From Myxococcota bacterium (lineage in GTDB: Bacteria > Myxococcota_A > UBA9160 > UBA6930): 64,000 nt of DNA. Below the pieces are notes generated by a model that searched no databases, was not told where the DNA came from, and saw nothing but the letters and a program-made list of their open reading frames with translations. Of the stretch, positions 1 to 10,470 are shown in pieces. The stretch is from NCBI GenBank assembly GCA_028277885.1, contig JANQFK010000027.1, positions 1 to 64,000 on the forward strand. The letters are read 5' to 3'. The translations under genes and the position numbers were made by a program. Position 1 is the stretch's first letter. Each line of letters starts with the position of its first letter.

Positions 1-3000
1 CAGCTTCAGGTTCTCGTCCCGCGGGATCCCCCACGCCTCGCGGATCGCCGCGAAGGTCTCGGCCTGCTTCACCGTGTCGATCCCGAGGTCCGCCTCGAGA
101 TCCAGGTCGAGGTCCAGCATGTCCGGCGGGTAGCCCGTCTTCTCGGCCACGATCGCCAGCACCCGCTCGCGGATCTCGGCGTCCTCGTCGAGGGCGGCGG
201 GCGCCGGGGCCTCGGTGGCCGCCGCGGGGGTGGGCGGCGCGACCGCCGGGGCCGCCACCGCCTGGGGCCCGGGTCGTGCGCTGCCGGCCGCGGGCGCCGT
301 CCGCGCGAGCCCGCGGTCGCGCACGCGCAGGGTGCGCTTCACCTCCTCGAGCTCGGGCCGGGCGTCGCCGCTCGCCGCGGCGAGCCAGGTCTCGAAGCGG
401 CCGGCGTCGGTCACCCGCGACGCGTAGCCCAGGGCATCGGGGGCCGGGCGCTCGCCGTCGCGGCTCGGCACCCAGCGCAGCAGGGAGAGGCTGATCTGGG
501 AGCCGAAGCCCGCTCCCAGGCGCAGCGCGTAGCGGATCGGGTAGACGCCGCCCTTCGAGAGGTTCAGCGGCCCGAGGTCGGGATCGGGCTCGCGGTAGTT
601 CGCCACGGGCGGCACCACGCCGGTCTCGAGGGCCTTGATGGCCACGGCGTCCTCGACGCCGGCACCCATGGGGTGCCCCGTCAGCCCCTTGGTGTTCGCC
701 ACCACGATCTGCTCCGCGGCGGCGCCGAACACCCGGCGCAGCGCGTTCACCTCCGCCGAGGCGCTGCCGCCCCGGGCGGGCGTGTAGGTCTCGTGGGAGA
801 CGAACAGCAGCTCCCGGGCGAGCCGCTCGCGGTCGAGGCCGAAGCGCTCCTGGGCCGAGGCCACCAGGCGCTCCATCATCTCCGCGATGTGGCTCTCGTC
901 GAGGCGCGTGCCGTGGAACGCGCTGTTGGCCGTGACCGTGGCGAGGATCTCGCAGATCGGTCGCAGGCCGCGCTCCTCGGCGCACTCGGGGCTCTCCACC
1001 ACGGCCGCCACGGCCCCCATGCCGAGGATCATGCCGTGGCGGCGGCGGTCGAAGGGCACCGCGGCCTCCTCGACCACGTCGTCCGTGGCCGCGGCGCCGC
1101 TGGCCAGGAAGCCCGCGCCGAACCACTCCAGGGTGTGGTCCGTGGTGACGTCGTCGGCGCCGAGCACGATGACGCGCCGGCAGCGCCCGCTGCGGATCCA
1201 GTCCTCGGCGATCGCGAAGGCCTGGGTGGTGCTCGCGCAGGCCGCGTTCACCTGGGTGTTGGGGCCGCGGGCGCCGACGTACTCGGCGAACTGGGAGTGG
1301 CCCATGGAGAGCACGCGGAACAGGAAGCGGCGGTCGAAGCCGTAGGGCGACTCGGCGCGGGCCTGCTCGAGCTCGTGGATGCGCCGGTCGATCTCGCTGC
1401 GCAGCAGGTCGTCGCCGTTGCTGCAGCGCTCGCGCAGGCTGGCCAGGCCGGCGATCTGGTCGGCCCGGGCGCGGTCCTCGTGGTAGCGCGAGAGCTCGCT
1501 CGCGAAGGAGTCGATGCCCGGGAACGCCGAGGCGAACACCACGCCGGTCTCGTCGCGAAGGCTCTCGGGCAGCATCCAGCGGTCCGGGAGCTTGGTGCCC
1601 TTGGTGGTGTCGCGGTAGTGCAGCACCAGCGGGATGCCGGCGTCGCGCAGCGCGTCGATGCCCGCCGCGATGGCGAGCCGGGTCACCGGGTCGAGGGCGG
1701 GGAGCCGCTCCTCGGACACGCCGAACTCCTCACCCAGGTCGAAGGCGCCCGCGCGGCCGGCGAGCTTCACCACCTCGGAGGAGCTGTCGATGCCCTCGAA
1801 GTGGGGGCCGCCGCCGCCCTCCTTCACGAGGCGCGTGATGTGCTTGTCCACCATGGCCTGGCGGAAGCGCGTGGGGATCAGGTCGATCCCCTGCTCGCCG
1901 TCGAGGATGCGCTGCACGTTGTGGTCGTCGAAGACGCGGGGCGCGCCGGGGAGGCCGAGGGCGGCGCCGGTCACCACCGGCGGCGCGCCGCTCGGCGCCG
2001 CCTCGCCGCCGCGCAGCACGCGCGCGCCGCGCTCCAGGAACTCCGCGAACATGCGTCCCAGCTCGAGGTAGCGGTCCTCGGGCAGACCGCCCGACGGCGC
2101 GGCCGCCGGTCGACCCGCCCGGGGAGCCGCCGCGGGCGTGGCGGCCCGCGCGGGCTCGGGCGCCGGGGCCGGGCGTGAGCCGGGTCGGGAGGCCGGTCGC
2201 GTGCCCACGCCCACGCCCGCCGCCCACAGGCCGCAGAGCGCCTGCCCGACGGACGCGGCCTCGCCCACCTTCGGGTGGTTGGTGAAGAGCGCGACCACGC
2301 CCTCGCGGTCGCCGAGCACGTCGTCCACGAAGCCGTGGAGCGCCTTCTTGGGGCCGAGCTCGACGAACACCCGCGCGCCCTCGGCGTGGAGCGTCTCGAG
2401 GCCCTTCACGAACTGCACCGGCGACGCGACCTGGCGCATCAGCAGCTCGATCATCCGGGGCACGGCGTCGGGGTCCATCGGGTAGCGCTCGCCCGTCGCG
2501 TTGGCGACGAGGGGCAGGCTCGGCGGCTGCATGGCGAGCCCGCGCAGGGTGGCGCCCAGCGGCTCCGAGACCGGCCGCACGATCTCGGTGTGGAAGGCGT
2601 GGCTCACCGGCAGCGGCACCGCGTTCACGCCGTCGGCCTGGAAGCGCTCGACGGCGCGGTCCACCGCCTCGCTGGCGCCGCCGATCACGGCCTGGCTGCG
2701 GCTGTTCACGTTGGCGACGACCACGTAGCCGTCCACGGACTCGAGGGTCCGCTCGACCTGCTCGAGGGGAGCGAAGACGGCGGCGAGCTTGCCGTTGTCC
2801 TCCACCGAGAGGTGGGCCATCTCGTGGCCGCGCGCGCTCACGGCCTGGAGCGCCTCGGCGAAGGGCAGGGCGCCCGCCGCCACCAGCGCGCCGTACTCGC
2901 CCAGGCTGTGGCCCATCACGAGGTCGGGCTGGATCCCGTAGGCGGCGAGCAGCCGGGTGAGCGCGATGTCGACGCTCAGGACGGCGGGCTGGGTGATCTC

Positions 3001-4995
3001 GGTGTTGCGCAGCTCCTGCTCGGCCCGCTTCACCGCCTCGGCGTCCTCCGGGTCCGCGAACACGTAGTCGCTGAGGGGGCGCTCGAGCAGGCCCGCCATG
3101 GCGCGGTCGGCCTCGGCGAAGGTCTCGGCGACCACCGGCTCGCGATCGCGCAGCTCGCGCAGCATGTTGGGGTACTGGGAGCCCTGGCCCGTGTAGAGGA
3201 ATGCCACCTTGGCGGCCGGCCCGCGACCGCGGAAAACGCCCTGGGCGCGCAGCGCCTTCCACATCGCGGGCTGGTCCGCGTCGAGGGCCTTCAGGGCCCG
3301 CTCGCCGCGCGTCGCCAGCTCGGCGGCGTCGGCGAAGTCGATGGCGAGGCGCTCGGGAGCGCCGAGCGCCGCCTCGGCGGGCGGGGCCGGCGCCGGAGCG
3401 CGGCCCGCCCGGGCGTCGCGCACGACCTCCGCGAGCCGGCCGCGCAGCGCGGCCGCGTCGGGCTCGCCCAGCAGCAGGGCGCCGCGCGGGGGCGCCTTCA
3501 GCTCGCTCACCTCCACGGGCAGGCCCGCGATCTCGCCGGGCACGCTCACCTGGGTGCGCCGCTGGGTGAGGCGGCCGGGCACGTGCTCCTCGAGGACCGC
3601 GTGGTAGTTGGTGCCGCCGAACCCGAAGGCGCTCACCCCCGCGCGGCGCACGCCGCACTCGGGGGTGTCCCAGGGCTTGAGCTCGGTGTTCACCGCGAGG
3701 GGCGAGCGGGCGAAGTCGATGTTCGGGTTCGGCCGCTCGAAGTTGAGGCTGGGCGGCAGCTGCTTCTCGTGGAGGGCGAAGACGGTCTTCAGCAGGCCCG
3801 CCGCCCCCGCCGCCCCCTTGAGGTGGCCGATGTTCGACTTGACCGAGCCGAGGGCGATCGAGCCCGGCGCCAGGCCGAAGGAGCCGAACACCGAGTTCAG
3901 GGTCTCGACCTCGACGACGTCGCCCACCCGGGTCGAGGTTCCGTGGCCCTCCACCAGCCCCGCGGTGGCCGGCGAGACGCCCGCGCTGCGCCAGGCGCGC
4001 TCGAGGGCGAGACGCTGGCCGACGGGGTTCGGCGCCGTGATGCCCTTGCCCTTGCCGTCGCTCGAGCCCGCCACGCCGCGCACCACGGCGTAGATGCGGT
4101 CGCCGTCGCGCTCGGCGTCGGCGAGGCGCTTCAGCAGGAAGAAGGCCGCGCCCTCTCCCATCACGAAGCCGTCGGAGCCGTCCGCGTAGGGCCGGGTGCC
4201 CGTGGCGGAGAGCGCGCCGATCTTGCTGAACTTCACGAAGGGCGACGGCCCCATGTTGCGGTCCACGCCGCCCACCAGGGCGGCGTCGTACTCGCCCTCG
4301 AGGAGGCCCTCCACCGAGGCGTCGATGGCGGCGAGCGCCGACGCGCAGGCGGCGTCGCACACGAAGTTCGGCCCGTGGAAGTCGAACAGGTTGGCGATGC
4401 GGCCCGGCATGCAGTTGGCGAGCTCGCCGGGCATGGTGTCCTCGTTGATGCCCGGCAGCCGCTCGGCGAGGCGCTCGCGCAGCTCGGCCTCGATGCTGGC
4501 GCGCACCGCGTCGGGCAGGGCCGCGAAGGCCGGCGCCTCGGCGAGGGCCGCGGCGTACTCGGGGAAGAAGACGCGCAGCGAGGTGAGGTAGTGCTTGTCG
4601 CCCGCCATCGCGGTGCCCACCACCACGGCGGTGCGCTCGAAGTCGAGGGGCCGCTCGGGGTGCCCGTAGTCGAGGAGCGTCGAGCGCGCGCAGGCCACCG
4701 CCCACTTCTGGGCCTCGTCCATGGAGTCCGCGACCTTGGGCGGGATGGGGAGCCGCCACTTCATCGGGTCCCACTCCCAGTCGCGCACCCAGCCGCCGAT
4801 CTTGGAGTAGGTCTTCTCCGGCGCCTGGGGGTCGGGGTCCCAGTAGAGCGCCGGATCCCAGCGCTCGGGGCGCACGTCGGAGATGCTGTAGCGGCCGTCC
4901 TTCAGGTTCTGCCAGAAGGTCGCCGCGTCCGGGGCGTCCGGCAGGATGGCGCTCACGGCGACGACGGCGATGGCGCGTTCGGCGTTGGCTTCCAC
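1..4995 (-). CDS. PfaA-like type I polyketide/fatty acid synthase, KS-AT-KS-ACP, C-terminus truncated by left window edge
   Basis: Open frame on minus strand from GTG 4995 (SD GAGGAG upstream) to the edge; absent from the supplied ORF track because it has no stop in the window. KS1 motif NFVCDAACASALAAID (~4321-4380), AT motif GHSLGEYGALV (~2881-2930), KS2 motif NTQVNAACASTTQAF (~1201-1260), ACP-like DLEADLGIDTVKQAE (~60-110). Confidence 0.85.
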   Translation of the reverse strand, partial: MEANAERAIAVVAVSAILPDAPDAATFWQNLKDGRYSISDVRPERWDPALYWDPDPQAPEKTYSKIGGWVRDWEWDPMKWRLPIPPKVADSMDEAQKWAVACARSTLLDYGHPERPLDFERTAVVVGTAMAGDKHYLTSLRVFFPEYAAALAEAPAFAALPDAVRASIEAELRERLAERLPGINEDTMPGELANCMPGRIANLFDFHGPNFVCDAACASALAAIDASVEGLLEGEYDAALVGGVDRNMGPSPFVKFSKIGALSATGTRPYADGSDGFVMGEGAAFFLLKRLADAERDGDRIYAVVRGVAGSSDGKGKGITAPNPVGQRLALERAWRSAGVSPATAGLVEGHGTSTRVGDVVEVETLNSVFGSFGLAPGSIALGSVKSNIGHLKGAAGAAGLLKTVFALHEKQLPPSLNFERPNPNIDFARSPLAVNTELKPWDTPECGVRRAGVSAFGFGGTNYHAVLEEHVPGRLTQRRTQVSVPGEIAGLPVEVSELKAPPRGALLLGEPDAAALRGRLAEVVRDARAGRAPAPAPPAEAALGAPERLAIDFADAAELATRGERALKALDADQPAMWKALRAQGVFRGRGPAAKVAFLYTGQGSQYPNMLRELRDREPVVAETFAEADRAMAGLLERPLSDYVFADPEDAEAVKRAEQELRNTEITQPAVLSVDIALTRLLAAYGIQPDLVMGHSLGEYGALVAAGALPFAEALQAVSARGHEMAHLSVEDNGKLAAVFAPLEQVERTLESVDGYVVVANVNSRSQAVIGGASEAVDRAVERFQADGVNAVPLPVSHAFHTEIVRPVSEPLGATLRGLAMQPPSLPLVANATGERYPMDPDAVPRMIELLMRQVASPVQFVKGLETLHAEGARVFVELGPKKALHGFVDDVLGDREGVVALFTNHPKVGEAASVGQALCGLWAAGVGVGTRPASRPGSRPAPAPEPARAATPAAAPRAGRPAAAPSGGLPEDRYLELGRMFAEFLERGARVLRGGEAAPSGAPPVVTGAALGLPGAPRVFDDHNVQRILDGEQGIDLIPTRFRQAMVDKHITRLVKEGGGGPHFEGIDSSSEVVKLAGRAGAFDLGEEFGVSEERLPALDPVTRLAIAAGIDALRDAGIPLVLHYRDTTKGTKLPDRWMLPESLRDETGVVFASAFPGIDSFASELSRYHEDRARADQIAGLASLRERCSNGDDLLRSEIDRRIHELEQARAESPYGFDRRFLFRVLSMGHSQFAEYVGARGPNTQVNAACASTTQAFAIAEDWIRSGRCRRVIVLGADDVTTDHTLEWFGAGFLASGAAATDDVVEEAAVPFDRRRHGMILGMGAVAAVVESPECAEERGLRPICEILATVTANSAFHGTRLDESHIAEMMERLVASAQERFGLDRERLARELLFVSHETYTPARGGSASAEVNALRRVFGAAAEQIVVANTKGLTGHPMGAGVEDAVAIKALETGVVPPVANYREPDPDLGPLNLSKGGVYPIRYALRLGAGFGSQISLSLLRWVPSRDGERPAPDALGYASRVTDAGRFETWLAAASGDARPELEEVKRTLRVRDRGLARTAPAAGSARPGPQAVAAPAVAPPTPAAATEAPAPAALDEDAEIRERVLAIVAEKTGYPPDMLDLDLDLEADLGIDTVKQAETFAAIREAWGIPRDENLKL

Positions 4996-5006
4996 GGGGG
5001 TTCTCC

Positions 5007-6668
5007 TCAGCGGCCGTAGAGGGCGTCCGCGACCTGGTCCATGTCGGCGAGGGCGCCCGCCTGGGCGCGGTGGATGGCGGGCAGGCCGAGGCTGCGCTCG
5101 AAGGCGCCGATCTCCGGGCCGGCGACGCCGTCGGCGCCGGCGACCCAGCGCAGCCCCGTCTCCGCCACGGCGAGGGCGGCCTCGCGGGCCTGGATGCGGG
5201 CGAGGGCGGCCAGGGCGTCGGGCCCGAAGCGCCGGTCCGCCTTCTCGGGCAGCTGGCCGGCGGCGGCCGCGGCGGCACGGCGCGCCAGGCTCGCCGCGCA
5301 CTCCGCAAAGGCGATGCGCTCTCCCAGGCGCATCAGCACGTGCTGGTTGCGGGTGAGCCGCGCGCGGCGCGCGTGCTCCAGCACCTCGGCCAGCGCGTGC
5401 AGCGCCAGGGCGGCCACGTCGGCGCCGCAGCGCGGGTCGCGGCCCGCGAGGGCCTCGAGCTCGCCGGCCCGCTCGTGGTAGTGCTGGCCGCGCGTCTTCA
5501 GGTGCTGCTGCCAGCGGTCGCGGCTCACCGTGATCTCCATGATCTCCGAGGTGCCCTCGTAGATCGTGGTGATGCGCACGTCCCGCTTGATCTTCTCGAT
5601 CATGTACTCGCGCGTGTAGCCGTAGCCGCCCAGGGCCTGGATGGCGGCGTCGGCGGCGGCGTTGCCCACCTCGCTGGCGACGTACTTCGCGATCGCGCCC
5701 TCGGTGATGAAGGCGCCCTCGGGCTGCTCGAGGGCGTCGAGGGCGGCGGCGGTCTCCTCCACGTAGGCCCGCGCCGCCTCGAGGCGCGCCGCGTGGGGGA
5801 CGATCAGCTTGTGGGTGTAGCCCTGCTTCTCCGCGAGGGTGGAGCCCGCCTGGACGCGGTCCTTCGAGTACGCGATGGCGCGGTCGAGGGCGGCCCAGCC
5901 GCCGCCGAGCCCGAAGGCCGCGACCATCAGCCGGGTGAAGCCGAAGACCGCCACCGCCTGGGGCAGCCCCTGGCCCTCCACGCCGCCCACCACGTGCTCG
6001 GCGTCGGCGAAGACGTCGTCGAGGGTGAGGGCCGCGGTGTTGCTGAGCCGGATGCCGTGCTTGTCCTCGGGGCGCTCGTGGCCGAAGCCCTCGGCCTCGC
6101 GCTCGACGATGAACCAGGTGGGCCCGCCGGGCGCGTTGGCCAGCACCGTCGCCACCTCGGCCACGCCGCCGTTGCTGATCCACTGCTTGCGGCCGTTGAT
6201 GCGGTAGCCGGCGCGCCCGTCCTGCTCGCAGGGCGTCGCGGTGGTGCGCAGGGCCGCCAGGTCGCTGCCCGCCTCGGGCTCCGTCGCGCCGTAGGCCATG
6301 AGCAGGCCCTCCTCGGCGATGCGACCGAGCCAGAGCTGCTTCTGCTCCGGCGTGCCCCCGACACGGATCGGGTCGCTGCCCAGGAAGGTGGCGAGCAGCC
6401 CCGTCGCCACGCCGATGTCGATGCGCGCCAGCTCCTCGCAGACCCGGTAGACGTCGAAAGCGCCGCCCCCCATGCCCCCGTACTCCTCGGGGACGAACAG
6501 CAGCTGGATGCCGAGCTCGGGGCCGCACATCTCCCGGACGATCTCGAGGGGCATCTCGTCCCGGGCGTCGAAGTCGAGGAGCACCTCGTCGGGCAGGCGC
6601 TGCTTGGCGAAGTCGCGCACCGATTCGAGTGCGATGTCGAGGCTCTCGCGGTCCAGGCTGGAGGGCAT
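5007..6668 (-). CDS. Acyl-CoA dehydrogenase family protein
   Basis: 553-aa [55 protein letters not shown] motifs; 11 bp upstream of the PKS start (operon). Confidence 0.9.
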   Translation of the reverse strand: MPSSLDRESLDIALESVRDFAKQRLPDEVLLDFDARDEMPLEIVREMCGPELGIQLLFVPEEYGGMGGGAFDVYRVCEELARIDIGVATGLLATFLGSDPIRVGGTPEQKQLWLGRIAEEGLLMAYGATEPEAGSDLAALRTTATPCEQDGRAGYRINGRKQWISNGGVAEVATVLANAPGGPTWFIVEREAEGFGHERPEDKHGIRLSNTAALTLDDVFADAEHVVGGVEGQGLPQAVAVFGFTRLMVAAFGLGGGWAALDRAIAYSKDRVQAGSTLAEKQGYTHKLIVPHAARLEAARAYVEETAAALDALEQPEGAFITEGAIAKYVASEVGNAAADAAIQALGGYGYTREYMIEKIKRDVRITTIYEGTSEIMEITVSRDRWQQHLKTRGQHYHERAGELEALAGRDPRCGADVAALALHALAEVLEHARRARLTRNQHVLMRLGERIAFAECAASLARRAAAAAAGQLPEKADRRFGPDALAALARIQAREAALAVAETGLRWVAGADGVAGPEIGAFERSLGLPAIHRAQAGALADMDQVADALYGR

Positions 6669-6771
6669 GGGGCGTTCCTACCCAGTATGTGGCGGTTTTT
6701 CCGGGCTCGGGGCGCTTCGCCTCATTCGAGAGAACATCCGAGCGGGCGCGCCCGGCGCGACTATCCTACAT

Positions 6772-6820
6772 CATACGAAACGTACTTCGTGTGTGGAGTT
6801 TCGTTCCACGCCGAACGAAA
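6772..6820. promoter_or_regulatory. Pair of inverted repeats built on ACGAA/TTCGT upstream of treT-like gene
   Basis: CATACGAA-ACGTAC-TTCGTGTG (6772-6793, one mismatch) and perfect TTTCGTTC-CACGCC-GAACGAAA (6799-6820), both with 6-nt spacers, just before SD GGAGG (6823). Confidence 0.5.
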
Positions 6821-6834
6821 TCGGAGGATAGACG

Positions 6835-8280
6835 ATGAGCGGCCCCGAGGAAGTTCGGGTCGGCGTGCAGCCGCTGGATCGTTTCCAGGAGATCCTCGGC
6901 CGCAGCGAGATGCGCCGGGCGCTGGGCATCGCGAACGAGGTGCGCAGGCGGCTCTCGCGCCGCGTGCTCTGGAACGTGAACTCCACCGCGGTGGGGGGCG
7001 GCGTCGCGGAGATGCTGCGCTCCCTGCTCGGCTACACGCGCAGCGTCGGCATCGACTCGCGCTGGGTCGTGGTCGAGGGCAACCCCGAGTTCTTCCAGAT
7101 CACCAAGCGCCTCCACCATGCGCTGCACGGGTCCCCGGGCGACGGCACGCCCCTCGACGAGGCCGCCCACGCGGTCTACGCCGAGACCCTGCGCAGCAAC
7201 GCGCTGGCCCTGGGCAGCACCGTGCGGGCGCGGGACATCGTGCTCCTCCACGATCCCCAGACCGCGGGGCTGGCGGCGTCGCTGATGCGGGCGGGCGCCA
7301 CGGTGATCTGGCGCTGCCACATCGGGCACGACCGAACCAACGGGGAGGTCGAGGAGGGCTGGCGTTTCCTCGAGCGCTACCTCGCCGACGTGCCCGCCTT
7401 CGTGTTCTCCCGGGACGCCTACGTGCCGGAGTTCTGCGACCACGGCCGCACCACCATCATCCAGCCGAGCATCGACGCCTTCTCGGCCAAGAACCAGGAT
7501 CTCACCGAGCAGAGCGTCCGCATCATCCTCAGCCACACCGGCCTGGTGGGCGGCTCCCACGGCTACTTCGCCGACCACACCTTCCTGCGCGAGGACGGCA
7601 GCCCCTCGCGGGTGGAGCGGCGCGCCGAGATCGTGCGCCTCGGCTCGCCGCCGGACTGGGACACGCCGCTGGTGGTGCAGGTGTCGCGCTGGGATCCGCT
7701 GAAGGATCCCGTCGGCGTGCTGCGCGGCTTCGCGTCGCTGATCGACGGCCCGGTCCACGGCGGCGCCGAGCTGGTGCTCGCCGGCCCCGACGTGCGCGGC
7801 GTGGCCGACGATCCCGAGGGCGCCCAGAGCCTGGAGGCCGTGGTGGAGGCGTGGCGCGGGCTCCCCGACGCGATCCGCAACCGCGTCCACATCGCCTCGC
7901 TCCCCACGGACGACGTCGAGGAGAACGCCGCCATCGTGAACGCGCTGCAGCGCCACGCCGCCGTGGTGGTGCAGAAGAGCCTGCACGAGGGCTTCGGCCT
8001 CACCGTGACCGAGGCGATGTGGAAGTCGCGGCCGGTGGTGGCGAGCGCGGTGGGCGGCATCCAGGACCAGATCGAGGACGGGGTGAGCGGCCTGCTGCTC
8101 AAGGACCCCCAGGACCTCGAGGAGTTCGCCGAAGCGCTGCGCAGCCTGCTGCTCGACGCCGAGCGCGCCCGGCGCATCGGCGACGCGGCCCGGGAGCGGG
8201 TGCGGGAGCGCTTCCTCGGCGTCGGGCACCTGCTCCGCTACGCCGACCTGATCGCGCGCCTCGAAGACGCCCAGGGCTGA
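6835..8280 (+). CDS. treT: TreT-like trehalose glycosyltransferring synthase (GT4)
   Basis: 481 aa; VLWNVNSTAVGGGVAEML, FFQITKRLHHALHG, VQVSRWDPLKDPVGVLRGF, VQKSLHEGFGLTVTEAMWKSRPVVASAVGGI are typical of TreT-type enzymes; SD GGAGG. Confidence 0.75.
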   Translation: MSGPEEVRVGVQPLDRFQEILGRSEMRRALGIANEVRRRLSRRVLWNVNSTAVGGGVAEMLRSLLGYTRSVGIDSRWVVVEGNPEFFQITKRLHHALHGSPGDGTPLDEAAHAVYAETLRSNALALGSTVRARDIVLLHDPQTAGLAASLMRAGATVIWRCHIGHDRTNGEVEEGWRFLERYLADVPAFVFSRDAYVPEFCDHGRTTIIQPSIDAFSAKNQDLTEQSVRIILSHTGLVGGSHGYFADHTFLREDGSPSRVERRAEIVRLGSPPDWDTPLVVQVSRWDPLKDPVGVLRGFASLIDGPVHGGAELVLAGPDVRGVADDPEGAQSLEAVVEAWRGLPDAIRNRVHIASLPTDDVEENAAIVNALQRHAAVVVQKSLHEGFGLTVTEAMWKSRPVVASAVGGIQDQIEDGVSGLLLKDPQDLEEFAEALRSLLLDAERARRIGDAARERVRERFLGVGHLLRYADLIARLEDAQG

Positions 8281-8283
8281 AGG

Positions 8284-10470
8284 TCAGCTCGGGTAGACGT
8301 CCCGCGCGTAGTCGTCGAGCATGCGGGTCGCGCAGAAGCGCGGCCCGATGCTGCGCAGGGACTCCTTGATCCGGCGCACCCAGCCGCGCGGGATCCCTCC
8401 CGCGTCGCGCTCGTAGAACAGGGTGCCGACCTCGCCCTCCAGCAGGTCGAAGACGCGCGCCGCGTCCCGGGCGTCCCGGGCCGCCTCGTCCGGGGCGGGG
8501 TCCGCCGCCACCGCCCAGCCGTTGTCGCCGTTCCAGGCCTCGGCCCACCAGCCGTCGAGCACGCTCAGCTGGAGCCCGCCGTTGAAGGCCGACTTCATGC
8601 CGCTGGTCCCGCTCGCCTCGAGGGGCGGGCGCGGCAGGTTCAGCCAGACGTCGCAGCCCGACACGAGCCGGGACGCGGTGACCGCGTCGTAGTCCTCGAG
8701 GAAGGCGACGCGGCCCCCCACCGTGGGCTCGCGCTTCAGGCCGAAGAGCCGCTGGAGCACCCCCTTGGCCTCCTCGTCCCGGGGATGGGCCTTGCCGGCG
8801 ATCACGATCTGGATCGGGCGCTCGCCGCGCAGCAGGCCCAGCGCGCGCCGGGCGTCGCTCGCCAGCAGGTGGAGCCGCTTGTAGGTGGCCAGGCGGCGCG
8901 CGAACCCCACGGTGAGGACGTCGGGGTCGAAGTTGCGCGCGGCCTCCTCGACGTAGGCCATGGGCTCGCCGCGGCGCAGGCGGTCCTCGACGGTGCGCTC
9001 GCGCACGAACTCCACGAGCGCCCTGCGCAGCGCGCCGCGGGTGGCCCACAGCTCCTCGTCGGGGATGCCGACGACCGGCTCCCAGGTGGCGGGGTCCGCG
9101 GCGCGGCGCTCGAAGCCCTCGCCCAGGTGGCGGGCGAGGAGCCTGCGCATGGGCGGGGCCATCCAGCCGGGCAGGTGCGCGCCGTTGGTCACGTGACGGA
9201 TGGGCACCTCGTCCACGGGCTGGTCGGGCCACAGGCCGCGCCACATCTCCCGCGCCACGCCGCCGTGGATGCGGCTCACGCCGTTGCTGGCCCGGCCGTT
9301 GCGCAGGGCGAGGACGGTCAGGCGGAAGGGCTCGTGGGCGTCGTCCGGGTGGATGCGCCCCATGCCGGCGAGCTCCTCGGGCGTGAGGCCGAGCTCCTCG
9401 GGAAGGTGGCCGAGCACGTTGTGGAGCTCGGCGGCGGTGTAGCCCTCGTTCCCGGCGGCCACGGGGGTGTGGGTGGTGAAGACGATCTTCTCGCGCACCG
9501 TCTTGGCAGCCGCATCCACCGAGATCCCCGCCTTCACGCCCTCGCGGAGCAGCTCCAGGGAGGCGAGGGCGGCGTGGCCCTCGTTCAGGTGCACGACCGA
9601 CGGCTCGATCCCCATGGCGGCCAGCGCGCGCATGCCGCCGATGCCGAGGGCCGCGTACTGGGCCAGCCGGACCTCGGAGTCCGAGTCGTAGAGCCGCGTC
9701 GTGATCCAGCGGTCGATGATCCGATTCTCGGGGCGGTCCGCATCGAGCAGGTAGAGCGACGCGCGGCCGAGCTCGGCGCGCCAGACCTGGAGGCGCACCT
9801 CCCGGTCGCGGATCCGGACCGGGACCGTGAGCTCCTCGCCCGCGCCGTTGGTGACCAGCGCGAGGGGGCGCAGCTCGGGATGGCGCTCGATCCAGTACTC
9901 GTGCTGCCGGCCCGACGGATCGAGGCGCTGGCGGAAGTAGCCCTCGCGGTAGTAGAGGCCGAGCCCCACCATCGGGAAGGCGCGGTCCGCGGCCTCGCGC
10001 AGCAGGTCGCCGGCCAGCAGCCCGAGCCCGCCGGCGTAGATCGGCAGGGAGCAGTGCGCGCCGAACTCGGCGCACAGGAAGGCGACGGGCCGGCTCGCCG
10101 AGGGCCCGGCTCCCGGCGCCTCGAGGGGCTCCGCGCGACGCGCGGCGAGACGCGACTCGAGGGCGACGAAGCGCTGGAGCAGGTCGCGGTCCCGGGCGAC
10201 GGCCTTCAGCCGCGAGATCGGCGTCTCGAGGAGCAGGCGGATCGGGTTGTGGATGACGCGCTCCCAGCGCAGGGGATCCACGCTGCGGAAGAGCTCCGCG
10301 CCGCCGGGCTCCCACGACCACGAGAGGTCGAAGGCGAGGCGCGCCAGGGGGGCGAGCTCGTCGGGCAGGCGCGCGGCCAGCCGCTCCGCCGCGCGGGCGG
10401 TGTCGCGCTCCCCCGGAGGGCGTGCGCCGCTGCCGGCGCCCGTGTCCCCGCCGCGGCTCGCATCCGACAT
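8284..10470 (-). CDS. glgP: Alpha-glucan (glycogen) phosphorylase, long form with N-terminal DUF3417-like region
   Basis: LSWSWEPGGAELFRSVDP N-terminus, VVHLNEGHAALASLELLREG, FTTHTPVAAGNEGY, EASGTSGMKSAFNGGLQLSVLDGWW; ATG 10470 preceded by GGAGG-type SD (ORF opens to 10527). Confidence 0.9.
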   Translation of the reverse strand: MSDASRGGDTGAGSGARPPGERDTARAAERLAARLPDELAPLARLAFDLSWSWEPGGAELFRSVDPLRWERVIHNPIRLLLETPISRLKAVARDRDLLQRFVALESRLAARRAEPLEAPGAGPSASRPVAFLCAEFGAHCSLPIYAGGLGLLAGDLLREAADRAFPMVGLGLYYREGYFRQRLDPSGRQHEYWIERHPELRPLALVTNGAGEELTVPVRIRDREVRLQVWRAELGRASLYLLDADRPENRIIDRWITTRLYDSDSEVRLAQYAALGIGGMRALAAMGIEPSVVHLNEGHAALASLELLREGVKAGISVDAAAKTVREKIVFTTHTPVAAGNEGYTAAELHNVLGHLPEELGLTPEELAGMGRIHPDDAHEPFRLTVLALRNGRASNGVSRIHGGVAREMWRGLWPDQPVDEVPIRHVTNGAHLPGWMAPPMRRLLARHLGEGFERRAADPATWEPVVGIPDEELWATRGALRRALVEFVRERTVEDRLRRGEPMAYVEEAARNFDPDVLTVGFARRLATYKRLHLLASDARRALGLLRGERPIQIVIAGKAHPRDEEAKGVLQRLFGLKREPTVGGRVAFLEDYDAVTASRLVSGCDVWLNLPRPPLEASGTSGMKSAFNGGLQLSVLDGWWAEAWNGDNGWAVAADPAPDEAARDARDAARVFDLLEGEVGTLFYERDAGGIPRGWVRRIKESLRSIGPRFCATRMLDDYARDVYPS

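Noticed and set aside
1730-5308. 1192-aa minus ORF and 914-aa plus ORF (2275-5019) listed in the ORF track
   Set aside because: Wrong frames over the PfaA-like gene; low-complexity Arg/Ala/Gly-rich translations. The real frame runs through the left edge so was not listed.
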